Assembly: GCA_050949725.1 (NCBI GenBank)
Contig: JBMNGH010000003.1
Coordinates: 62,001 to 126,000, forward strand
Length of the DNA: 64,000 bases
Direction of reading: 5' to 3'
Origin: JBMNGH01 sp050949725
Lineage (GTDB): Bacteria > Bacillota > Thermosediminibacteria > Thermosediminibacterales > Tepidanaerobacteraceae
The translations under genes and the position numbers were made by a program. Position 1 is the first letter of the stretch. Each line of letters begins with the position of its first letter. The notes beneath the pieces are model-generated. The model was not told where the DNA came from. It saw only the letters and a list, made by a program, of their open reading frames with translations, and ran no database searches. Below are positions 36,118-45,749 of this stretch, in pieces.

Positions 36118-36885
36118 TTACCAGATTTCTTTGATATCATATTGTTCAAAAAGATTCATGTCTTTCATTTCTTGAAGCGGCGGTGACTCAAAACCATATC
36201 TCTTGCTGTGTAACCATCCGAATTTTTGCTTAAGTTCTATAAGAAATTCAGCATATTTAAAGGGTGCTACAATTGCATCGATTACCGGCACATTTACATG
36301 TTCCTGCAGTTCCTTAAAAAAGCCAAACTGTATTGTGCATCCCAGAATAATAGCTTCAGCCTTATCCTTTTCCACTGCCTCTTTAGCGGCCATTTTTAGT
36401 TTTTCAACAGTTACATTTTCATCAGCGTGAAAATCATATACACCAAGGTCTAATGATTTGAATGAGGCTAATTTGTCTTTTAAGCCATTTAGCACAACAT
36501 TATCCATCATCTGTGGTATCCATTTATCTCTACCCACTATTATTGAAAACTTATGTCCTAACGTAGCAGCTATATGCATACAAGCTTCGGCCGGAGCAGT
36601 AACTATCATGTCTGATAAAATTTCTCTAGCATCGTGAAGACCCGGGTCATAAAAACAACCAATAACAGCACCGTCATATCCGTCTTTTTCAGCTTTTTTA
36701 ACAGTTTTCAAGGTATCATGTAGTACTAGAGACTCGTAAAAACGATACTCTAGGTGCGTCGGGCCCTTGTCAAGTGAAACTACATCAAGCTGCGTCTCAG
36801 GTCGCTTGATTTCAAGAAGAGCTTCCTTGATCGGCTGGTCAAACGTATCTGTTCCTACAGGATTGATCCATAAGATTTTGGCCAT
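36118..36885 (-). CDS. Asp/Glu/hydantoin racemase family protein
   Basis: 255 residues. It begins MAKILWINPVGTDTFDQPI, and carries two catalytic Cys: Cys77 in GAVIGCFYDPGL and Cys183 in AIILGCTIQFGF, close to positions 76 and 181 of known hydantoin racemases. The start at 36885 follows GGGAGG by 9 bases. It is the first gene of the operon that runs to 31833, and a perfect palindrome (36985-37007), likely an operator, lies 100 bases upstream. 5-Monosubstituted hydantoin racemisation is the most likely role. Confidence 0.88.
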   Translation of the reverse strand: MAKILWINPVGTDTFDQPIKEALLEIKRPETQLDVVSLDKGPTHLEYRFYESLVLHDTLKTVKKAEKDGYDGAVIGCFYDPGLHDAREILSDMIVTAPAEACMHIAATLGHKFSIIVGRDKWIPQMMDNVVLNGLKDKLASFKSLDLGVYDFHADENVTVEKLKMAAKEAVEKDKAEAIILGCTIQFGFFKELQEHVNVPVIDAIVAPFKYAEFLIELKQKFGWLHSKRYGFESPPLQEMKDMNLFEQYDIKEIW

Positions 36886-36984
36886 AGCACACATCCTCCC
36901 TTAATATATTATTTTTTATTCTTATAATTATATATTTTACAGATATTTGATGACTATATCAATAACAGATAAAATTAAATGATA

Positions 36985-37007
36985 TAATTGTCCTATACGG
37001 ACAATTA
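36985..37007. promoter_or_regulatory. Palindromic operator candidate upstream of the racemase operon
   Basis: Perfect 9-base arms TAATTGTCC / GGACAATTA around TATAC. The core TTGTCC-TATA-N-GGACAA recurs with one arm mismatch over the promoter of the PucR-family gene (45762-45778). It lies between the cupin gene terminator and the hydantoin racemase gene, so it is well placed to control the latter. Confidence 0.65.
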
Positions 37008-37030
37008 GCTACCCGGCTATTCCGGGTAGC
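37008..37030 (-). terminator. Hairpin after the permease-HyuAB-cupin operon
   Basis: Perfect 9-base GC-rich arms (37008-37016, 37022-37030), five-base loop, 10 bases past the cupin stop. The minus-strand tail (TAATTGTCC) is not a good U run and is itself the operator palindrome, so termination may be partial. Confidence 0.6.
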
Positions 37031-37039
37031 CATTTTAAA

Positions 37040-37369
37040 TCAGAGAGTAGGGGGTGCAGTAACCCATAATATCAAGGCCTCATCGTCCCCTATATTGATA
37101 TTTCTATGCTCCTCATCCTTTGGCATGAATACCATATCACCTTCCCCAATTTCTTCAGACCGCGTGGGGGTTTGTACCCTTATTTTGCCTTTAAGTATAT
37201 AATTTACTTCCTCTGTGGGGTGCTTTGCCCAGCCCTCATCCGGAAGGATTGTGTTAGCAGCTATCCTTGCGATTCCGGCCTGGCAATGTTCGGCCCCCGT
37301 TGAATCCTCAGTCACTATCAAATTCTGAACACCCTTTACCTCTCTTTGAGGCTGTCTGAAAACATACAT
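37040..37369 (-). CDS. Cupin domain protein
   Basis: 109-residue single cupin barrel. Motif 1 appears as GWAKHPTEEVNYILKGKIRV (His, Glu ligands) and motif 2 as GDMVFMPKDEEHRNIN (His). It probably binds a metal ion. The ATG follows GGGGGG by 7 bases and lies 1 base after the HyuB stop. Cupins beside HyuA/HyuB may be isomerases, small accessory enzymes or sensors; no specific role can be read. Confidence 0.85.
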   Translation of the reverse strand: MYVFRQPQREVKGVQNLIVTEDSTGAEHCQAGIARIAANTILPDEGWAKHPTEEVNYILKGKIRVQTPTRSEEIGEGDMVFMPKDEEHRNINIGDDEALILWVTAPPTL

Positions 37370-37370
37370 T

Positions 37371-39125
37371 TCAGTTCCCCCCTTGGTCTTTGTTCATTTT
37401 TTGTCTCAAGATGCCAGTCTCCTTTTCATCGACACTTAATATTCCCTCTGCATCTTCTTTGAGCACAACCCCATATACAGATCTTGCTTCATCTGTCGCA
37501 ATATATTCGTTTAATACATCATCGAGCACCAGTTGGGGATCTCGTTCCAGGGGATTTCCATATCCCCCTCCGCCTCCGGAGATAAATCTGATAAGGTCAT
37601 TTTTCTTTAGTGGATAATTTGAAAAGGTAGCCTTTTCAGTCATGTCACCATTTTGGAATGTTTGAACCTTATTGTTTGATCCTTCAAAACCGTCATTCAT
37701 TCCCCAAGGAGAATATCTATACTTGCTCGCTATTGTTGTAAGTTCTGCATTTGAATTTAAGATTCTGTAGTCTCTGATTAAACCATAACCGCCCCTGTAT
37801 TTTCCTGCACCACTGTTCAAATTGAGCGAAAATTGTTCTACTATTATAGGATATCTGGTTTCGGCAACCTCAACCGGAATAACATAAGTTTCACCGTCGT
37901 CAATCGCAACAAGGCCACTTTCACCATCTTTGTTTGTTCCGGCGCCCCAACCACCAGCCTGAGGTTCACACAGAACAAAAGGCTCTTTCGTTACATCATC
38001 AATTCCACCCACTATGGTCCCTATTATGCTGAGGAAATGACCTGCAGTAATTCTGTCAGGTGCATGTGGAGCAAGGGCTTTTGCAACCAAATCTGTCAAA
38101 TGAGAAAACGCTTCCCAGTTACATGAAACAGGCGCAGGTCTCACGGCTGAAAACACCGTTCCATCAGGAACTATAACCTTGAGCGGTTTATAGAAGCCCT
38201 CGTTTGCCTCGGCATGAGGACAGACTATTGCCCTGTAAACAACCCTTGCTGCCGAAAAGGCACCAAACTTGGTGCAGTTGATTGGTGCTGCAACTTGTGA
38301 TCCAGAGCCGGTCAGATCTATTATGAAGTTTTCATCATCAATCGTAACCTTCGCTTTTATGAACACATCTTCGATATTGTTGGAATCAGTATCAATAAAG
38401 GCGTCAGCTTCAAATGTCCCATGTGGTAGTTTAGCCAGTTCTTGTTTTGCAAGCTTTTCGCCATTATACATCATCATTTGAATACTTTCAAGTACAGAAT
38501 CCTTCCCATACCTTTCAATTAGCTCAATGAGACGTTTTTCTGCCACCCTCAGTGATGCCGTTTGAGCATAAAGATCTCCCAGTGTCATATCCGGTGTTCT
38601 AACATTTACTTCTATCATATCTCTTACAGCTTCGTTCAGTTTCCCCTGTTCATATACTTTAATTATTGGGAATTGCAATCCTTCCTGATATATTTCCGTC
38701 GAGTTGGTCGACCAGCTTCCCAGGGATTTACCTCCTATTTCATTCCAGTGACCCTTGTTTGCTGCAAAAGCAATTATTTCATCCTGATAAAATATCGGCA
38801 TTACAGCCGAAACATCGCAAAGGTGTGTACCGCTTCCATTATATGGATCATTGGTTAAAATAATGTCCCCGGGTTTCAATCCCTTATGACCAAATTTCTC
38901 TATGACCGATTTGACAGAATATGTTATTGTTCCTAAAAATCCTGTTACACCATTTGCCTGTCCGATCAAATTACCATAAGCATCAGTCAATCCTGCAGCA
39001 TAGTCTAAAACCTCATATATAATAGTGCTCTGACTCGTCCTTCCCCAGCTCAGAAACATTTCCTCCGCAGCAGCGATTAGACCATCAGCAATGTTTTCTA
39101 GTGTAAACTTATCCACTTTACTCAT
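37371..39125 (-). CDS. hyuB: Hydantoinase B / oxoprolinase beta-like protein
   Basis: 584 residues, full-length HyuB. Recognised blocks: MFLSWGRTSQSTIIYEVLDYAAG, GDIILTNDPYNGSGTHLCDV (metal-site region), GHWNEIGGKSLGSWS, PINCTKFGAFSAARVVYRA and a GGYGLIRDYRI ... SGGGGGYGNPLERDP end. It is the hydrolysing subunit that pairs with HyuA. The ATG follows GAGGAGG and the HyuA stop lies 2 bases upstream, so they are translated together as an ATP-dependent hydantoinase or oxoprolinase. Confidence 0.94.
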   Translation of the reverse strand: MSKVDKFTLENIADGLIAAAEEMFLSWGRTSQSTIIYEVLDYAAGLTDAYGNLIGQANGVTGFLGTITYSVKSVIEKFGHKGLKPGDIILTNDPYNGSGTHLCDVSAVMPIFYQDEIIAFAANKGHWNEIGGKSLGSWSTNSTEIYQEGLQFPIIKVYEQGKLNEAVRDMIEVNVRTPDMTLGDLYAQTASLRVAEKRLIELIERYGKDSVLESIQMMMYNGEKLAKQELAKLPHGTFEADAFIDTDSNNIEDVFIKAKVTIDDENFIIDLTGSGSQVAAPINCTKFGAFSAARVVYRAIVCPHAEANEGFYKPLKVIVPDGTVFSAVRPAPVSCNWEAFSHLTDLVAKALAPHAPDRITAGHFLSIIGTIVGGIDDVTKEPFVLCEPQAGGWGAGTNKDGESGLVAIDDGETYVIPVEVAETRYPIIVEQFSLNLNSGAGKYRGGYGLIRDYRILNSNAELTTIASKYRYSPWGMNDGFEGSNNKVQTFQNGDMTEKATFSNYPLKKNDLIRFISGGGGGYGNPLERDPQLVLDDVLNEYIATDEARSVYGVVLKEDAEGILSVDEKETGILRQKMNKDQGGN

Positions 39126-39127
39126 AA

Positions 39128-41179
39128 CTAAGCCTCCTCAATGATAAGATTTCCGAATTCGTCAACATACAGCTTCTGATCAGGATACAGGACCGTTACA
39201 GAAGTTTCTTCCTCTACTATCGCCGGCCCATTTACAATGCTTCCATTTCCTAGCTTTTCTCTCAAATATACTGGTACTTCGATCTTTCCTTCTTCATCAT
39301 AGTCAACAACATTTCTGCATCTTATTGCATCTTCTGGCTTACCGATTATCTTATAAGGTATTATCTCGGATTTTTTCACTTTCCCAAAAGCGGTTACATT
39401 GAAATTGACAAATTCTATTGCAGCTTTAGGAAGTCTAAAAGCGTAATACTGCTCATGAAGTGTTTCAAAATTTTCTCTTATTGTGCTGATAACTTCTTCT
39501 GACAGATTTCCAGACGGAACTGCTGTTCTGACGGTGTGCTCCTGGCCTACATAACGGATATCAGCTGATTTAGTTACGTATACATCTTCTTTTCTAAAGC
39601 CATAACTGGTATATAAGCCGTAGGCTTTCTTTATCATATCATTGTAAATTTCATTTGCAATTGCCATGTTTTGAGCACATACTTTTGTTATTTTAGTCTG
39701 GATAAAGTCTTGCCTAGAGTCTGTCATCAACATACCCCACGCCGAAAATACCGCAGGATAGCGAGGTATTACAATTTTCTTCACTTTAAGTTCTCTACCT
39801 AGTGCAGTACTATGTACTGCTCCATTTCCACCCATTGCTACCATAATAAATTCTCTCGGGTCATATCCCTTTCTGACAGAGACAAGCTTTAGAGAATTCA
39901 TCATATTGTTGTTTGCAATTCTTATTATACCTCTAGCGGCCTCTTCTGGTGTTATCTTGTAGTAATCCGCTATCTTTCCGATCGCTTCAAATGATTTTTT
40001 TATGTTTACCTTAAACTTTCCTCCAAGGAATCTCTCGGGATCTATCCTGCCGGCTATCATATTTGCGTCAGTAAGTGTAGGTTCTGTACCACCTTTGTCA
40101 TAACATGCGGGTCCGGGATCAGCTCCTGCACTCTTGGGGCCGACTTTTAAGCTTCCAACAGAATCAATCCAGGCTATGCTTCCACCACCTGCCCCAATTT
40201 CAATAATATCGACTATCGGGGCCTTTACGGGATAACCCGCATAAACCGGGGTCTGCTCAAGACGGTAATCAGTAGTAATCCTGACCTCATTGTTATGAAT
40301 TAACGATGTCTTGGCAGTAGTTCCTCCGATATCGTACGTAATGATATTTTTTTCTCCCATCATTTTGCCGATCTCGTTTGCCCCTATTACTCCACCTACA
40401 GGACCTGATTCTATGATATTTATCGGGTTGATTTTTGCCATTTCAAACGTGGCCGTTCCGCCGTTTGACTGCATCGCATAAGGTTCAGCCTTTAAACCCT
40501 TATTCTTCATCCTGCCCTTCAATGTGTCGAGATATTTGCTGGTTACAGGTTTTACATAAGCATTGAACACCGTCGTATTCGTGCGCTCGTATTCTCTCCA
40601 CTCTTTTATTACTTCAGATGAAATGCTAACCTCTAATCCGGGGACTTCTTCTTCTAGAATTTGTTTGATTCTCTCTTCATGGGTAGTATTTGCATAAGAA
40701 TGTATCAGACATATCGCAACAGCTTCTATTTTTTCTTTCTTGCATTTTTCAGCAATTTCCCTTACTTGAGCCTCATTCAGCGGTATTAAAACTTTGCCAT
40801 CTTTATTTAACCTTTCATCTACTTCAAACCTGTACCTTCTTGGAACAAACGGTTTTGGTTTTGTGTAATAGTAGTTGTAGAGATCCGGCCTGTTTGCCCT
40901 GCCTATTTCAAGGGCGTCTCTAAAACCTTTCGTTGTGACCAATGCGGTTTTTGAGCCCTTTCTTTCAGTAAGAGCATTTATTACTATTGTGCTGCCATGA
41001 ACCACATAACTGGCTTCTTCAAGCGCTATACCCCCATTCTCAATGGCGCAAACAACACCATCCGCAAAGTTGCTGGGTGTGCTTGAAGCCTTTGTCACTA
41101 CCAGTTCACCGGTTTGTTCATTCATTGCAACATAATCGGTAAATGTGCCTCCAATATCTATAGCTATCCTGTAATTCAA
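39128..41179 (-). CDS. hyuA: Hydantoinase A / oxoprolinase alpha-like protein, full length
   Basis: 683 residues. The actin-like ATPase motifs are RIAIDIGGTFTDYVAM at the N-terminus, HGSTIVINALTERKG, and ITYDIGGTTAKTSLI in the middle; GAGGGSIAWID and KSAGADPGPACY are also typical. The start is TTG at 41179 with GGGAGG 8 bases upstream; a longer reading from 41290 would start inside the stem-loop region (41237-41267). With HyuB it forms an ATP-dependent cyclic-amide hydrolase (N-methylhydantoinase or 5-oxoprolinase). Which substrate is used is not decided. Confidence 0.93.
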   Translation of the reverse strand: MNYRIAIDIGGTFTDYVAMNEQTGELVVTKASSTPSNFADGVVCAIENGGIALEEASYVVHGSTIVINALTERKGSKTALVTTKGFRDALEIGRANRPDLYNYYYTKPKPFVPRRYRFEVDERLNKDGKVLIPLNEAQVREIAEKCKKEKIEAVAICLIHSYANTTHEERIKQILEEEVPGLEVSISSEVIKEWREYERTNTTVFNAYVKPVTSKYLDTLKGRMKNKGLKAEPYAMQSNGGTATFEMAKINPINIIESGPVGGVIGANEIGKMMGEKNIITYDIGGTTAKTSLIHNNEVRITTDYRLEQTPVYAGYPVKAPIVDIIEIGAGGGSIAWIDSVGSLKVGPKSAGADPGPACYDKGGTEPTLTDANMIAGRIDPERFLGGKFKVNIKKSFEAIGKIADYYKITPEEAARGIIRIANNNMMNSLKLVSVRKGYDPREFIMVAMGGNGAVHSTALGRELKVKKIVIPRYPAVFSAWGMLMTDSRQDFIQTKITKVCAQNMAIANEIYNDMIKKAYGLYTSYGFRKEDVYVTKSADIRYVGQEHTVRTAVPSGNLSEEVISTIRENFETLHEQYYAFRLPKAAIEFVNFNVTAFGKVKKSEIIPYKIIGKPEDAIRCRNVVDYDEEGKIEVPVYLREKLGNGSIVNGPAIVEEETSVTVLYPDQKLYVDEFGNLIIEEA

Positions 41180-41236
41180 TCTAAGAACCTCCCATATAAA
41201 ATATTTTATTAATACTTCATATATAGGCAAGCTTAG

Positions 41237-41267
41237 CAGCCCTTGATCCAAAGTGGATCCAGGGCTG
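41237..41267 (-). other. Intra-operon stem-loop between M24 peptidase and hyuA
   Basis: Thirteen-base arms (41237-41249, 41255-41267) with one mismatch and a five-base loop. No U run follows on the minus strand, so an mRNA processing or stability element is more likely than a terminator. Confidence 0.5.
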
Positions 41268-41303
41268 TTAATTATGAATTGCGTGCTCATTATGTCTAGA
41301 GGT

Positions 41304-42404
41304 CTATTTTATTACGATAAGTTCTTTTGTGGTGGCATTTAAAACCTCAGCACCGTGTTCTGTAACGTGAACAAGGTCTTCTATCCTGATACCAAACTTG
41401 CCGGGGATATAAATTCCGGGTTCAACGCTAAAGACAATACCCCTGCTCAGTATTTGTTTATTTCCTTCCATAATGTTCGGGGCCTCATGCACACTTAAAC
41501 CTATACCGTGACCAGTTCTGTGAACAAAATACTCGCCATAGCCAGCAATCTCAATAATAGCTCTGGCAGTTTTGTCGATTTGTTCAGCAGTTAACCCTGC
41601 TTTCACGGCTTGTTCAGCTTTTTGGTTTGCGCTAAGTACGATGTCATATATTTTCTTTTGTTCATCTGTAACATCGCCGATAAACACAGTTCTTGTTGTA
41701 TCTGAACAATATCCTTTGTACCTACAGCCAAAATCCAAAATAACTATATCTTTTTCTTTAATTCGCCCAGTTTCTCCACCATAGTGGGGCTGAGACGTAT
41801 TTGCTCCACACGCAACTATGGGTTCAAACGACAATCCATCTGCACCCTTGAGCTTGAAAAGCTCCTTTATCTTGTCTTTTATGTTACCTTCAGTTAGACC
41901 AGGACGAATATATTCGATAACCTCTTTCATGACCTCGTCGGCCATTTTAGAGGCGGTCTTGAGATTTGCTAATTCTTCATCGTCCTTGTATAACCTAAGT
42001 GTTCCCAACATTTGGCTGGCTTTTGAAAACTCAGCATCGACGATATCCTCTATGTCCAGAAGATCAACAGCTCTAATGGTGTCATTTACTGCAATCTTAT
42101 TGTTAAATATTTTATAATCATCTCTAGCGGTTGCAACAGCACTTAAAAAGCCTGCGCTGTCGTTCCAAACATACATCTTGATATCTGTACCCATGTTCAA
42201 AACCGCATCTTCGTGATATAAAGCCGGGCAGATGTAAAAACATCTGCCATCAGAAAGGACAAAAAGGGCTTTGAATCGAGCATCAACAAAAGGAGCGTAT
42301 TCGGTGAAATATTCCAGATCACCTGAAGGACCAATAATAACCACGTCTATACCTGATTCTCGCATTGATTGTGCAAGTTTATTTACCCTCTCTTTTTTAA
42401 GCAT
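41304..42404 (-). CDS. M24 family metallopeptidase (Xaa-Pro dipeptidase-like)
   Basis: 366 residues with a creatinase N-terminal domain (1-125) and pita-bread catalytic domain. The five metal ligands are present: Asp in VILDFGCRYKGY, Asp in CSDTTRTVF, His in HRTGHGIGLSVHE, Glu in FSVEPGIYI and Glu in GIRIEDLVHV. Creatinase itself lacks these metal ligands, so this is a true metallopeptidase type despite the ureide context. The start overlaps the permease stop by 8 bases. It may cleave a dipeptide or an N-acyl product of the pathway. Confidence 0.9.
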   Translation of the reverse strand: MLKKERVNKLAQSMRESGIDVVIIGPSGDLEYFTEYAPFVDARFKALFVLSDGRCFYICPALYHEDAVLNMGTDIKMYVWNDSAGFLSAVATARDDYKIFNNKIAVNDTIRAVDLLDIEDIVDAEFSKASQMLGTLRLYKDDEELANLKTASKMADEVMKEVIEYIRPGLTEGNIKDKIKELFKLKGADGLSFEPIVACGANTSQPHYGGETGRIKEKDIVILDFGCRYKGYCSDTTRTVFIGDVTDEQKKIYDIVLSANQKAEQAVKAGLTAEQIDKTARAIIEIAGYGEYFVHRTGHGIGLSVHEAPNIMEGNKQILSRGIVFSVEPGIYIPGKFGIRIEDLVHVTEHGAEVLNATTKELIVIK

Positions 42405-43728
42405 TTATTGCTTCACTCTTTCTCCATTTATCTGGTGTAAATTGGTCTGGTGCAACCTGTGCCTTAATGTACATCAATACATAATAAAGCACACTCGTCA
42501 CAACATAACTTGAGACCGCTGGAATACCCCAAGGTCTGACATACTGGGTATAGTAACCAAGCCCTATACCGACAGCCATGGCTATTGTAGCCATGAAGTT
42601 CCAACCTTCCTTGCTTTCCCATCTTTTGCCATTTAAGAATGCATAGTCGATAACCATTATTGAACCGATCGCCGGGAAAGACAGTGCAGTCAAGTAAAGG
42701 AAGTTCTCAAATTGCGTGAGTATACCGGCAAGTGCTACTACAAGTGCTATTGCCGTTCCTATAGCCGTTAATATTTTCCTGTCTCTGTTGGTATCCTTGT
42801 TAAACATATTACAGAGTGAAAGTCCCATTGAGTAGTTGTTGACCAACTGAGAAGTCCATTGTGCAAGCCACAATATCAGGAATCCCCACCATCCGAAACC
42901 CAGGTCCTGCATAATCGCGACGATGTCATAAGTGCCTCTGCCTACACCCATAATGGCGCCAACGACAAAAAGCACAAACCCTACAATGATAACACCTATG
43001 GGTACTAGAAATGAATCTTTAAAACGCGGTCTAGCAAACCTGGAGTAATCCGCAAAAATGACAAACTGGGCAACATTCGCCCCAACTATAGCACTGACAG
43101 ACATGGTAAACATTCCTGACTCTTGTGGGACAAATGAAACTATTTGTTGCCAGCCGGTTCCCCTAATGGCTAAGACAAATGCCGCTACAACCAAAATCAT
43201 TCCAGCCGGCACAGCAATATAATCAGTCCATTCCATTGAACTGTACCCGATAATAGGAGGAATAGCAAAAATAATACCTGCTATGATTGTTATCAAAGCC
43301 CACATGGTAAAATTAGTCGTATAGTCTATTCCGAACATTGTGCAAAGGGCGTTACCTGTCACTGCGGTCTGAACAGCCCACCATCCGCCGGACATCAATA
43401 AAACCGCAAGTGCAATAATTACCCTAGCTTGAACAGTTCCAAATGAAGCTCTAGCTATAACCGATGACGACCTTCCCGTCATCGCCCCGAGCCAGCTGTT
43501 AAGCCCATCACCGAGCCATGTTATTACAACTAAACCTAAGAGAATAGCCCAAATAGCTTGTTTAAAACCAAGACCAGCCACCAGGCCACTGCCCACCATG
43601 ATCACGGGTATGCAAAACTCGCAGCCAGCATAGACCATGGCAGGCGAAACCCAACTTGTTCTTCTCTCTAGCGGTATCGCGTCAAGACCAGCCTCTTCAT
43701 CAAATATGGTTTTTTCTTGTTCGCTCAT
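42397..43728 (-). CDS. NCS1 family permease (cytosine/hydantoin type)
   Basis: 443-residue transporter with about twelve hydrophobic helices, of the nucleobase-cation-symport-1 family, which includes CodB, allantoin permease and the hydantoin carrier Mhp1. It starts with a cytoplasmic tail ending SWVSPAMVYAGCEFCIPV, and has WLGDGLNSWLGAMTGRSSSV, GGWWAVQTAVTGNAL, NVAQFVIFADYSRFARP and WTSQLVNNYSMGLSL. The WWAVQ and substrate-site positions are conserved. It heads the operon with M24, HyuA, HyuB and cupin, so it probably imports their substrate. GGGGTG precedes the ATG. Confidence 0.92.
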   Translation of the reverse strand: MSEQEKTIFDEEAGLDAIPLERRTSWVSPAMVYAGCEFCIPVIMVGSGLVAGLGFKQAIWAILLGLVVITWLGDGLNSWLGAMTGRSSSVIARASFGTVQARVIIALAVLLMSGGWWAVQTAVTGNALCTMFGIDYTTNFTMWALITIIAGIIFAIPPIIGYSSMEWTDYIAVPAGMILVVAAFVLAIRGTGWQQIVSFVPQESGMFTMSVSAIVGANVAQFVIFADYSRFARPRFKDSFLVPIGVIIVGFVLFVVGAIMGVGRGTYDIVAIMQDLGFGWWGFLILWLAQWTSQLVNNYSMGLSLCNMFNKDTNRDRKILTAIGTAIALVVALAGILTQFENFLYLTALSFPAIGSIMVIDYAFLNGKRWESKEGWNFMATIAMAVGIGLGYYTQYVRPWGIPAVSSYVVTSVLYYVLMYIKAQVAPDQFTPDKWRKSEAINA

Positions 43729-43944
43729 CTTTTCACCCCACTGTTTTTTTATAAATTACTAATAATTGCCAGTTTTAGGTTATCAGCGCTTGAATCACCC
43801 CTTTCTTAGTAAATCATAAATAACATCGATTAATGCTGTGGGTTATAAAACATAAATTATGCAATTAATATAGTATAATGTAGTATATAAATAATTGTCT
43901 GCCTAACTCAATTATTACATATATCACATTTTTTCTCAACATTC

Positions 43945-43971
43945 ATTATATTAAGAGGACAAATTTGTCAA
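43945..43971 (-). promoter_or_regulatory. Probable promoter of the NCS1-hyuAB operon
   Basis: On the minus strand TTGACA (43966-43971) and TATAAT (43945-43950) are 15 bases apart. The -35 overlaps a perfect 12-base palindrome GACAAATTTGTC (43958-43969). A leader of about 200 bases would precede the gene; it includes TAATTGTCT (43892-43900), matching 8 of 9 bases of the operator half-site. Confidence 0.5.
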
Positions 43972-44009
43972 TAGTTTTTATCGCAATAAGATAATTTTTA
44001 TTAAAGATT

Positions 44010-45707
44010 TTATGAGACCATTCGCAAAACCTTTACCAATATGTGATAATACAGCCTTTTTTGCTCATTTTCTAAAACTTCTTCACCTGCAATTTCCTTT
44101 ATTCTTTTTAAGCGGTACTTTACGGTGTTGGGATGAGTGAACAATTTTTTCGCTGTTGTTTTGATACTCCGGCCAGTATCCAAAAAAACCTCCAATGTTT
44201 CAATCAAATTTCCGTTTCTCTTTTTGTCGTATTCGTAAATCCTGTTTAACAGTTTATCTCTAAGTATTTCCTCTTTTTCCTGGGGGATAGAAATAAGCCT
44301 GAAAATTCCCAAGTCATCGTTGTAAGTTACCTTTCCTCTTCCAAACAGTCTATTACCTAAATTTTTTGCAGAAACGGCCTCATCGTACGCTCTCTTTAAT
44401 TCATTGATACGCTCTATAGAAGAGCTAATACCTACGGACAAAGTAATTTTATGATTTTTTTGTGAAAATTCGTCGATAACCTTAAAAACGATATCGTCTA
44501 TTGTCTTTCTATATATTTGCTCTGTTGAATGTGCCCTTTTTGAAAAACCTAAGAGCAGCACCCATCCATCACTTTTGGGTACAAAAAGGACAACCTGATC
44601 ACTTATTTCACTGATACCCTTACGTATAGCCTTTTTAAGGTCTTTCTTGATTTTTTGAATATGTTCTTCTCCCTTATCATAATTCTTATTATAGTAACCT
44701 TCGAAGTCATCCATGTCAAAAATGAGCACGTAATTTTTATCAGCAAACTTTAATCCTAATGTCCGAGCACGCTTTTTCAAAACTTCATCTGAAGCACAAG
44801 CATTACTTATTATATCGTCAAAAAAGTCAAGTTTAAGTTTTTGCTCTGTTTCTAAGACTGCCAGGTTTTTTAAACGCTCTATTTTTATTGCAGTTGTAGC
44901 ACTTAAAAGACCCACACTATACATTTTATCTTCGTATTCGATTATATTTTCTTTCATGGAAATAAGCAAGTAATTGTCTATGTCGTCATTTAAGTTCAAG
45001 ACAGAAAAGGCAAGTATTATGTTGTTTTTTAATTTGAAATAATTTAATTTATTATTAGCAGAATTACTAGGTTTAAGGTTTTCTTTGATATACTCTTTGA
45101 AATAATTTCGAATCAATCCTATATTATTCTGAATGTATTCTCCGTCTTGATTCTTATAGACTGCCTCTATAACATCAAAGGATTCGTCGAGTAAAATGAC
45201 ACTTTCACTTAAGATATGTGACAATCTCTTTAAAATTTCATAGACCCCTCCCTTTGATATAATTACCTGATTCATCAACAAATTTACTTCGTGAGCTTTC
45301 TTAAGAGCTAGTTCTTCTCTGTTGAGCAATGCCTCATATATTTTTTTTATGATAACCGAATATGGAACTTTTCTGTCAATTGCTAATAGGGGAAAATCAT
45401 AATTATCCGACAGGTCAATAAGATAGTCCGGAACCTTTAAAGATTTCTCATTTCCCGGATGTATTAGAACACACGCCGCATTGCCTTTGTTCAAATGTAT
45501 TATGAGATCAATCTTTTCCTGTATGGTTTTGTATGGGTATAGGGTTGTCAACATCATCTCCCCGCCACGAATCCATTCAAAGCAGTCTGGAATTTCGATG
45601 ACATTGACCGATTTTATAACCCTGCCCTCTCCATTTCTTCCGGCCAACCAATCTACACCATCATCTCTGATTAGCTCATAGGCCTCTTTCACAAGTATCC
45701 CTTCCAT
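44010..45707 (-). CDS. PucR family transcriptional regulator
   Basis: 565 residues. An N-terminal PucR ligand domain (about 1-130: VKEAYELIRDDGVDWLAGRNG, IPDCFEWIRGGEMMLTT), a middle region with a degenerate GGDEF-like CdaR segment (YVLIFDMDDFEGY, ITLSVGISSSIERINELKRAY) and a C-terminal helix-turn-helix (FLDTGRSIKTTAKKLF then HPNTVKYRLKRIKEI, about 510-550). PucR relatives control purine, ureide and amino-acid catabolism. It lies between two NCS1 permeases, and a palindrome covers its promoter, suggesting autoregulation. GGGGAG precedes the ATG. Confidence 0.93.
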   Translation of the reverse strand: MEGILVKEAYELIRDDGVDWLAGRNGEGRVIKSVNVIEIPDCFEWIRGGEMMLTTLYPYKTIQEKIDLIIHLNKGNAACVLIHPGNEKSLKVPDYLIDLSDNYDFPLLAIDRKVPYSVIIKKIYEALLNREELALKKAHEVNLLMNQVIISKGGVYEILKRLSHILSESVILLDESFDVIEAVYKNQDGEYIQNNIGLIRNYFKEYIKENLKPSNSANNKLNYFKLKNNIILAFSVLNLNDDIDNYLLISMKENIIEYEDKMYSVGLLSATTAIKIERLKNLAVLETEQKLKLDFFDDIISNACASDEVLKKRARTLGLKFADKNYVLIFDMDDFEGYYNKNYDKGEEHIQKIKKDLKKAIRKGISEISDQVVLFVPKSDGWVLLLGFSKRAHSTEQIYRKTIDDIVFKVIDEFSQKNHKITLSVGISSSIERINELKRAYDEAVSAKNLGNRLFGRGKVTYNDDLGIFRLISIPQEKEEILRDKLLNRIYEYDKKRNGNLIETLEVFLDTGRSIKTTAKKLFTHPNTVKYRLKRIKEIAGEEVLENEQKRLYYHILVKVLRMVS

Positions 45708-45749
45708 ATTTCTCCCCTTTTTCCCTGATTGTTTGTTTTGTACATCAAT

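Noticed and set aside
41304..42404. Calling the M24 gene a creatinase
   Set aside because: All five metal ligands of the peptidase branch are present; creatinase lacks them.
43890..43916. AATAATTG / CAATTATT inverted repeat in the NCS1 operon leader
   Set aside because: Very AT-rich arms with an 11-base spacer; only its left part resembles the operator, so not listed as a full site.
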